Below are positions 57,500-64,000 of a DNA stretch of 64,000 nt, in pieces. The notes below the pieces were generated by a model that saw only the letters and a program-made list of their open reading frames with translations, was not told the DNA's origin and did no database searches. Positions within the stretch are counted from its first letter, which is position 1. Each line of letters opens with the position of its first letter. Position numbers and translations under genes: made by a program. The DNA is from Glaciimonas sp. (GTDB lineage Bacteria > Pseudomonadota > Gammaproteobacteria > Burkholderiales > Burkholderiaceae_D): NCBI GenBank assembly GCA_012927585.1, contig JABBOY010000022.1, forward strand, positions 124,001-188,000, in the 5' to 3' direction.

Positions 57500-59473
57500 T
57501 TAGTCCTCATAAAGATGGGGATCGCTCGCCACCAGTTTTGCACTAGCGGCGGATGCTGCCGGCAGGTTCGGGTTTGAGCCCGCGCGCTTGCTGCTGGCAG
57601 TAACCGGGTTCGAGGGGTCTTGCGGCCGCTTGCCTAGCAGATAGTAATCAAGCGCTTTTTTGACGATGGGAGCCGCAACAGCAGCCCCGAAGCCGCCGTT
57701 TTCAACAATCACGGCAATCGCAATGCGCGGCTTGTCAGCCGGCGCAAAAGCCGTGTACAACGAATGGTCAAGCAAACGTTCCGCCCTCGTTTTGGCATTG
57801 TATTTCTCATTTTTTTTCATGCCGGTAACCTGCGCGGTGCCGGTCTTGCCGCCCGATTCATAGCCGGCATTGGTAAATACCCGCGAGGACGTACCTTCCT
57901 GCGTGACGCCCACCATAGCCCGCTTGATAAAGTCGATATTCTTTTGCGCCAGCTTGATGCGGTAGCTTTCCTTCGGCACTGTAAGTGTGCGCTCGCGGGT
58001 GCGCGTATTCTCCACCATCTTGACCAGATGCGGCTTCATTACCACGCCATTGTTGGCCAGGTTGGCTACCGCATGCGCTAATTGCAATGGCGTAAACGCG
58101 TTGTAACCTTGACCGATGCCAAGTGAAATCGTTTCACCGCCATACCATTTTTGTTGCGCTGCATCTTTGTAAGCCGTGCGTTTCCACGAGGTAGACGGCA
58201 GCAGGCCCGTGCGTTCATGCTCCAGATCGATTCCGGTCAGTTGACCAAAGCCGAACGGCTTCATGAAATCGTGTATGGTATCCACACCCAAGTCATTGGC
58301 CAGCATGTAATAGTAAGTATTGCACGACTGGACGATCGATTTATACATATCGACCGTGCCGTGACCACCGGGCTTGTCATCCATAAATGTATGGTTGCCC
58401 AGATTAAAATAACCGGGGTCCCGGATCGCCATCTCGGGTGTGCGCTTACCGAGCTCCAGTGCGGCTAGCGCCATGAATGGCTTGTAGGTTGATCCCGGCG
58501 GATAGGTGCCTGCCAGTGGGCGATTGAACAACGGTCGATCGATCGAATCGTTCAATGCCTCCCAGCTTTGCTGGTCGATGCCTTCCACAAACAGGTTCGG
58601 ATCGAACGATGGCCGGGATACGAAAGCCAATACATCGCCTGTATTCGGCTCGATTGCCACCAAGGCGCCGCGCCGGTCGCCGAATGCTTGCTCGACAATT
58701 TGCTGCAACTCCATATCGATCGACAGGATCAGATTATTACCGGGCACGGCCGGCGTTCTGGACAAGGTGCGCACCGCTTTGCCGCTGGCTGAGACTTCGA
58801 CCTTTTCGTAGCCGGTGGTGCCATGTAGCGCTGTCTCATAACTTTTTTCCAGGCCATTCTTGCCGATGTAGTTAGTGCCGTTATAGTTGGCAGCGTCATC
58901 CGACTCGTCGATGACATCGGCATCCCTTTGGCTGATGCGGCCGATATAGCCGATTACGTGCGCGGCCGATTCGTTTAACGGATACTGCCGAAACGGCCGG
59001 GCCTGGATATCGACGCCAGGAAAGCGGTAACGCTGTACGGTGAAACGGGCCACCTCTTCATCGGTAAGCCGGGTGCGGATCGGCAAACTTCCCAATTTCC
59101 TGGATTCATCCAGTAGCTTCCTGAAATGCTTGCGATCCCTGGCGTCAATATTAACTAGTGTTGACAGTTCATCAATCACATCGTCGAGCTTGCGGTCCAG
59201 CTTGGAAACCGTTATTTCTAGCGTATAAGCCGAATAATTGTGCGCCAGAATGACGCCATTGCGGTCCATGATGGACCCACGGTTAGGCACCAGCGGGGTG
59301 ATCGAGATCCGGTTATTTTCAGCCCGTGCTGCATAATCGTCATGCCTGTAGACCTGCAACCACAGGAAGCGTGACAACAGCAAGCCAAAGCAGACCAATA
59401 CGAAGATACCCGCCACCGTCAGCCGCAGGCGAAAGAAATATAATTCACGCTCGGTATTCTTGAACTCAGTCAT
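57500..59473 (-). CDS. mrdA: Penicillin-binding protein 2 (peptidoglycan transpeptidase)
   Basis: A 657-residue class B PBP: one N-terminal membrane helix (LRLTVAGIFVLVCFGLLLSRF), the pedestal region, and a transpeptidase domain with SxxK in PPGSTYKPFMAL near residue 330, SxN in VQSCNTYYYML near 385 and KTG in ESGGKTGTAQ near 545. The C-terminal Ser/Ala-rich tail is longer than in E. coli. PBP2 cross-links side-wall peptidoglycan with RodA and MreBCD. Confidence 0.96.
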   Translation of the reverse strand: MTEFKNTERELYFFRLRLTVAGIFVLVCFGLLLSRFLWLQVYRHDDYAARAENNRISITPLVPNRGSIMDRNGVILAHNYSAYTLEITVSKLDRKLDDVIDELSTLVNIDARDRKHFRKLLDESRKLGSLPIRTRLTDEEVARFTVQRYRFPGVDIQARPFRQYPLNESAAHVIGYIGRISQRDADVIDESDDAANYNGTNYIGKNGLEKSYETALHGTTGYEKVEVSASGKAVRTLSRTPAVPGNNLILSIDMELQQIVEQAFGDRRGALVAIEPNTGDVLAFVSRPSFDPNLFVEGIDQQSWEALNDSIDRPLFNRPLAGTYPPGSTYKPFMALAALELGKRTPEMAIRDPGYFNLGNHTFMDDKPGGHGTVDMYKSIVQSCNTYYYMLANDLGVDTIHDFMKPFGFGQLTGIDLEHERTGLLPSTSWKRTAYKDAAQQKWYGGETISLGIGQGYNAFTPLQLAHAVANLANNGVVMKPHLVKMVENTRTRERTLTVPKESYRIKLAQKNIDFIKRAMVGVTQEGTSSRVFTNAGYESGGKTGTAQVTGMKKNEKYNAKTRAERLLDHSLYTAFAPADKPRIAIAVIVENGGFGAAVAAPIVKKALDYYLLGKRPQDPSNPVTASSKRAGSNPNLPAASAASAKLVASDPHLYED

Positions 59474-59501
59474 GCATTTTCCGCCACCGCATCATATAGC
59501 C

Positions 59502-60014
59502 TCACAGCGGTCGCGTCTCATCCCGGACGATGGACCGCCGCTGCGGCGCCAGCAACAGCCCTGTCACCAGCGGCCACAAGGCAGCTGAGACAAAGCTCTC
59601 CAGGAAAAACGCCCAGCCAGGCATCTTGCCGCTGACGAGCAGTTGCACCAGCATCTGCACCAACTGCGTCATGAGCAATAAAGGCAGGATGTACCAAATC
59701 TGCGACAGGGTGGGAAACCACAGCACGCGGCGGTGAATAGTGATCGCAAAATAGGATAGCAAGGTGTAAGCCAGTGCGTTTTCACCCAGCAGGGCCGCAT
59801 CGTGCACATCCATCAGCAAACCCATCAAGAATGCAACGCCGATACCCACCTTGCGCGGCTGGTGGATGCTCCAGAATACCAACACCAGCGCGACAAAATC
59901 GGGCATCCCAATCCAGCCGCCCAGCGGTTGTAAATTCAGCAGGAATGCACCGACCAGGCTCAAAAAAATGAACCAGGGGTTGGCCGGCAACAGGATGTAA
60001 TGGGGGCGGCTCAT
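59502..60014 (-). CDS. mreD: Rod shape-determining protein MreD
   Basis: A 170-residue membrane protein with five or six helices: NPWFIFLSLVGAFLLNLQP, PDFVALVLVFWSIH, GVAFLMGLLMDVHDAALLGENALAYTLLSY and WYILPLLLMTQLVQMLVQLLVSG. MreD links MreC with the RodA/PBP2 complex. Its start overlaps the mreC stop by four bases. Confidence 0.94.
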   Translation of the reverse strand: MSRPHYILLPANPWFIFLSLVGAFLLNLQPLGGWIGMPDFVALVLVFWSIHQPRKVGIGVAFLMGLLMDVHDAALLGENALAYTLLSYFAITIHRRVLWFPTLSQIWYILPLLLMTQLVQMLVQLLVSGKMPGWAFFLESFVSAALWPLVTGLLLAPQRRSIVRDETRPL

Positions 60015-61027
60015 TGCGCGGATTCCGGGTGTTTAAGCGCAGCACTGGCGGATTTTTTGGGATTATCCGCCGCACGCAGCGGGCCAACCCGTTCTTTGAC
60101 CTTTTCCTGCTTACTTGTATTTTGCCTGGCCTTGCCTGGCTTATTCGCGTCTTGCTTGTCCTTGCCAACGATTGCTGGAGCATGGATCTGTTGTTTTGCA
60201 TGCGCCAGCAAAATCAGGAACTGCTTGTTGTTGCCAAGCTCGGCCAGCGGCGCGCTGGTCACGCGTAGAAAAGGATCGTTCAATATATTCTCAACTTGCA
60301 CCACGCGTGCCACCGACAAGCCGGCCGGATAAATTCCGTCGATACCGGAAGTCGTCAGCACATCCCCCTTCTGGATGTCGGCATTGACTGCAATGAAGCG
60401 CAAATCAAGCAGCCCGGATTGGCCATGACCATACGCCACGCTGCGCAAGCCATTGCGCACGGTCATCACGGGAATAGCTTGATCCCGATCCGTCAATAAC
60501 GTGATTTCCGAGGTAAAGGGAAATACCCGCGTAACTTGGCCCACCACCCCTACATCATCAATGACCGGTTGCCCGGCAGCCACGCCATGCCGGGCGCCAC
60601 GGTTGACCACAATCTTGCGGCTATAGGCATCACGCGCATCGTACAGAATTTCAGCCAACACCGACTGAACCAACAAGCGCTCGGCCGCCGCCATCAGTTT
60701 GCGCAACTGGCCGTTCTCTGCTGTCAGTTGCTGCGATTGCTGGATTACCGGGGCATTCTGGAGTTGCCGCAGTCGCAAGCCGTTGACTTCGTTTTGCAGC
60801 GTCGCAACCGATGAAAAATAGTCGCTCACCTGATATGCGGCATCGCGCGGCATCAGCGCCACCATCTGCAGGGGATAGAGCGCAGTGCCAACCGCCTGCC
60901 GAATCAGGCCGAGCGAACGCAGGTGGGAATCGACCACTAGCAATACGATTGCGATCAATGCGAAAAATACCACTTTCACCCGTGCCGAAGCACCTTGCTT
61001 GAAAAGTGGCGGTGGACTGTATTGCAT
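60011..61027 (-). CDS. mreC: Rod shape-determining protein MreC
   Basis: A 338-residue protein with a short cytosolic start, a membrane helix (VVFFALIAIVLLVVDSHL), a coiled coil near residues 65-105, and the beta-rich MreC domain (GARHGVAAGQPVIDDVGVVGQVTRVFPFTSEITLLTDRDQAIPV and GDVLTTSGIDGIYPAGLSVARV). The Lys/Ser/Ala-rich C-terminal tail of about 60 residues is typical of Betaproteobacteria. mreB lies upstream after an unusually wide 214-bp gap. Confidence 0.94.
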   Translation of the reverse strand: MQYSPPPLFKQGASARVKVVFFALIAIVLLVVDSHLRSLGLIRQAVGTALYPLQMVALMPRDAAYQVSDYFSSVATLQNEVNGLRLRQLQNAPVIQQSQQLTAENGQLRKLMAAAERLLVQSVLAEILYDARDAYSRKIVVNRGARHGVAAGQPVIDDVGVVGQVTRVFPFTSEITLLTDRDQAIPVMTVRNGLRSVAYGHGQSGLLDLRFIAVNADIQKGDVLTTSGIDGIYPAGLSVARVVQVENILNDPFLRVTSAPLAELGNNKQFLILLAHAKQQIHAPAIVGKDKQDANKPGKARQNTSKQEKVKERVGPLRAADNPKKSASAALKHPESAQ

Positions 61028-61241
61028 TCAAGTCAATCTAATCTAACTGATGTTACATACGGTGCATGCAAGACACGAAGTACAGGAAAGAATGCATAAC
61101 GCCATCCTTTCGACTGCGGCAGAGAAAGTTTTTTCGTGTCTTTCGTGTTTTTCGTGGACTGAATTTTTTGTACATAGCATCAGTTGCAACCTTAATTGCA
61201 ACCTTAATTGCAACCTTGGCAACTTACCAATATCGCACTGT
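61028..61241. other. Repeat-bearing gap between mreB and mreC
   Basis: TTGCAACCTTAA occurs three times in tandem at 61184-61219 (the last copy ends GG). TTTTTTCGTGTCTTTCGTG and TTTTTCGTGGAC, with the partly complementary GACACGAAGTACAGG at 61073, resemble an interspersed element. No ORF of note. Confidence 0.6.
61184..61219. repeat. Tandem 12-bp repeat (TTGCAACCTTAA x3) between mreB and mreC
   Basis: Three head-to-tail copies, two exact and one with two changes. No adjacent microsatellite-like motif is seen. Confidence 0.9.
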
Positions 61242-62315
<1,074 letters not shown>

Positions 62316-62533
62316 TTAAGCATTTTGAGGTGGTTGTATGTGCCTGCAGCGATGCACCGCGCGCGCCAGCAAGGCATCAACCGGGCATTCTACCTTATAA
62401 TTCAGTGGAACTATGGCCGAACACAGGCCAAACTCAGGTCGCAAATTATTGGACATAGCGCAATTTTGACGCGGTTTTGCACCACCAAAATAATTTTCCC
62501 ATCCTTTCATGCGCACTCAAGCGCCAGCCAGCC

Positions 62534-62836
62534 ATGTCATTAACCATTTCCGACGTCAAACGAATCGCCCATTTGGCGCAACTCGAACTAAGTGAAGCGC
62601 AAGCCGCCACATCGCTGCAGCAACTCAATGGCATCTTTGCCTTGGTCGAGCAAATGCGCGCAGTCGATACCACTGGCATCGAACCTTTAAGCCATCCGAT
62701 CGCCGCCCACATGCCCAACTTGGCGCTGCGGCTGCGGGAAGACCTGGCGACCGAACCCAACCGGCGCGAAGATTATCAAAAAGTCGCCCCCGCCACACAG
62801 GATGGCTTGTATCTGGTGCCCAAAGTAATTGAATAA
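62534..62836 (+). CDS. gatC: Asp/Glu-tRNA amidotransferase subunit GatC
   Basis: About 100 residues from ATG 62534 ([21 protein letters not shown]); the track ORF begins upstream without conservation. The stretch [24 protein letters not shown] and the end [22 protein letters not shown] are typical. GatC stabilises the GatAB amidotransferase that turns misacylated Asp/Glu-tRNA into Asn/Gln-tRNA. gatA follows after a repeat element. Confidence 0.95.
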   Translation: MSLTISDVKRIAHLAQLELSEAQAATSLQQLNGIFALVEQMRAVDTTGIEPLSHPIAAHMPNLALRLREDLATEPNRREDYQKVAPATQDGLYLVPKVIE

Positions 62837-62859
62837 GCCGCCGCCGGCCTGACGCACCG

Positions 62860-62926
62860 CCACGGCCGCCCTCTCTCCCGCAAGCGGGAGAGAGGAGCGA
62901 AGTGAGTTGCAGCGCAACTTTTACGT
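62860..62926. repeat. Interspersed repeat with CTCTCTCCCGC palindrome, copy 2
   Basis: CCTCTCTCCCGC/AAGCGGGAGAGAGG is a strong palindrome flanked by GAGCGAAGTGAG; in reverse complement it matches copy 1 at 51974. It sits between gatC and gatA. Confidence 0.78.
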
Positions 62927-62944
62927 TGAATGAATACCGACCTC

Positions 62945-64000
62945 ATGCATACCAAAACCATCAAACAACTCTCGGCCCTGCTCCAGGCCAAACAGATTTC
63001 CGCCACCGAACTGGCGGCGCTGCATCTGGAGCGCATCCAGCGCAGCGACCTGAATGCCTTTTTGCATGTGGATGCAGCGCTGACCTTGCAACAGGCGGCA
63101 GCCGCCGACGCCCGCATTGCCGGCAATCAAGCTACGCCGCTGACCGGGATTCCGATTGCGCACAAGGATATTTTTGTGACGCGCGGCTGGCGTTCGACTG
63201 CCGGCTCGAAGATGCTGGAAAATTACACCAGCCCGTTCGATGCCGCCGTGGTGGAACAGTTCAATGCCGCTGGCATGGTGACTTTGGGCAAGCTCAATTG
63301 CGACGAATTCGCGATGGGCTCCGCCAATGAAAATTCGTTCTTCGGCCCGGTCAAAAATCCCTGGGACAAGCGCGCTGTACCAGGCGGGTCGAGCGGCGGG
63401 TCAGCGGCAGCACTAGCGGCACGTTTGACGCCGGCCGCCACCGGCACCGATACCGGCGGCTCCATTCGCCAACCAGCCGCGCTGTGCGGCATTACCGGCA
63501 TCAAACCGACCTACGGCCGGGTATCGCGCTTCGGCATGATCGCCTTTGCTTCCTCGCTGGATCAAGCCGGCCCGATGGCCAGGACGGCCGAAGATTGCGC
63601 GCTATTGTTAAGTACCATGGCCGGCTTCGATGCGCGCGACTCGACCAGCCTCGAATGCGGCAAAGGCGGCGACATTGAGGACTACAGTCGCGACCTGAAT
63701 CAACCGCTGCAAGGCTTGCGCATCGGCTTGCCGAAAGAATATTTCAGCATCGGGTTGGCGTCCGACGTCGAACAAGCGATCCGCGCCGCCTTGCAGGAAT
63801 ATGAAAAGCTCGGCGCAACTCTGGTTGATATTTCGCTACCGAATACTGCGCTATCGATTCCGGTGTATTACGTGATCGCACCGGCTGAAGCATCGTCCAA
63901 CTTGTCCCGTTTTGATGGCGTGCGCTATGGCCATCGCGCCAAGGAATACACGGACTTGTCGGACATGTACAAAAAGACCCGCGCCGAAGGTTTCGGCGAG
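62945..64000 (+). CDS. gatA: Asp/Glu-tRNA amidotransferase subunit GatA (C-terminus cut by window edge)
   Basis: Not in the ORF track because it runs off the right edge; 352 codons are visible from ATG 62945 ([19 protein letters not shown]). The amidase signature is present: the catalytic lysine in [15 protein letters not shown] near residue 77 and the Ser-Ser pair in [16 protein letters not shown] and [15 protein letters not shown] near residues 153-180. GatA releases ammonia from glutamine for GatB. Typical length is about 490-500 residues. Confidence 0.95.
   Translation, partial: MHTKTIKQLSALLQAKQISATELAALHLERIQRSDLNAFLHVDAALTLQQAAAADARIAGNQATPLTGIPIAHKDIFVTRGWRSTAGSKMLENYTSPFDAAVVEQFNAAGMVTLGKLNCDEFAMGSANENSFFGPVKNPWDKRAVPGGSSGGSAAALAARLTPAATGTDTGGSIRQPAALCGITGIKPTYGRVSRFGMIAFASSLDQAGPMARTAEDCALLLSTMAGFDARDSTSLECGKGGDIEDYSRDLNQPLQGLRIGLPKEYFSIGLASDVEQAIRAALQEYEKLGATLVDISLPNTALSIPVYYVIAPAEASSNLSRFDGVRYGHRAKEYTDLSDMYKKTRAEGFGE

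Overview
This window looks like chromosomal DNA from a betaproteobacterium of the order Burkholderiales, most likely the family Oxalobacteraceae (Herminiimonas/Collimonas type). That placement is inferred from the gshA-gshB-EIIA(Man)-ptsH-ptsI block, the metX-metW pair, the MaoC-Pta fusion, the mreBCD-mrdA-rodA-rlpA block and the moderately high GC content with AT-rich intergenic stretches. There are no rRNA or tRNA genes, CRISPR arrays, prophage genes or intact insertion sequences. Most genes are core, with accessory or regulatory islands between them.

Layout. 1-2.4 kb: the urea-transporter binding protein urtA (cut by the left edge, therefore missing from the ORF track), behind a near-consensus sigma-54 promoter and NtrC-like half sites, then a gene-poor stretch. 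2.4-7.4 kb: glutathione synthesis (gshA, gshB) followed by a sugar-permease-less PTS (EIIA-Man, HPr, EI). 7.4-10.6 kb: a structured leader, metX-metW and an AmpG-like permease. 11-12.9 kb: an HD-GYP c-di-GMP phosphodiesterase and a YdcH-like protein. 13.5-15.5 kb: a two-gene putative haem/redox membrane unit. 15.7-19.4 kb: urate hydroxylase PuuD, an atypical M20 protein and an RluA-type pseudouridine synthase, with two REPIN-like palindromes. 19.6-24.6 kb: a signalling operon (140-aa unknown, double KaiC-like ATPase, GGDEF-EAL protein) ending in a sorbosone-dehydrogenase-like lipoprotein. 24.6-28.6 kb: a truncated flavoprotein gene, aconitase acnA and an AtaL-like (DUF1857) gene.

28.8-36.4 kb: two chemoreceptors that share about 713 bp almost identically, flanking the fabI-like / MaoC-Pta / ackA operon. 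36.7-42.9 kb: FAD-binding oxidase (AGPS-like), glpD-like dehydrogenase and FGGY kinase, divergent from an AraC regulator. 43-50 kb: Rep helicase, two small unknowns, argS, a SPOR protein, dsbA and a TlpA-like thioredoxin. 50.2-54.3 kb: the dolP-diaA-yraN-lpoA/rsmI envelope cluster, same order as in E. coli. 55-62.3 kb: rlpA, rodA, mrdA, mreD, mreC, mreB (rod-shape and septal wall synthesis). 62.5-64 kb: gatC and the start of gatA, cut by the right edge.

The less ordinary parts are the KaiC/c-di-GMP operon with degenerate catalytic glutamates, the AGPS-GlpD-kinase cluster, the haem-binding pair at 13.5 kb, the metX leader with mutually exclusive stems, the MCP gene-conversion tract, and several families of intergenic repeats (two REPIN types, a CTCTCTCCCGC element, a 12-bp tandem repeat). 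All family assignments were made by eye from protein motifs; no database search was possible.
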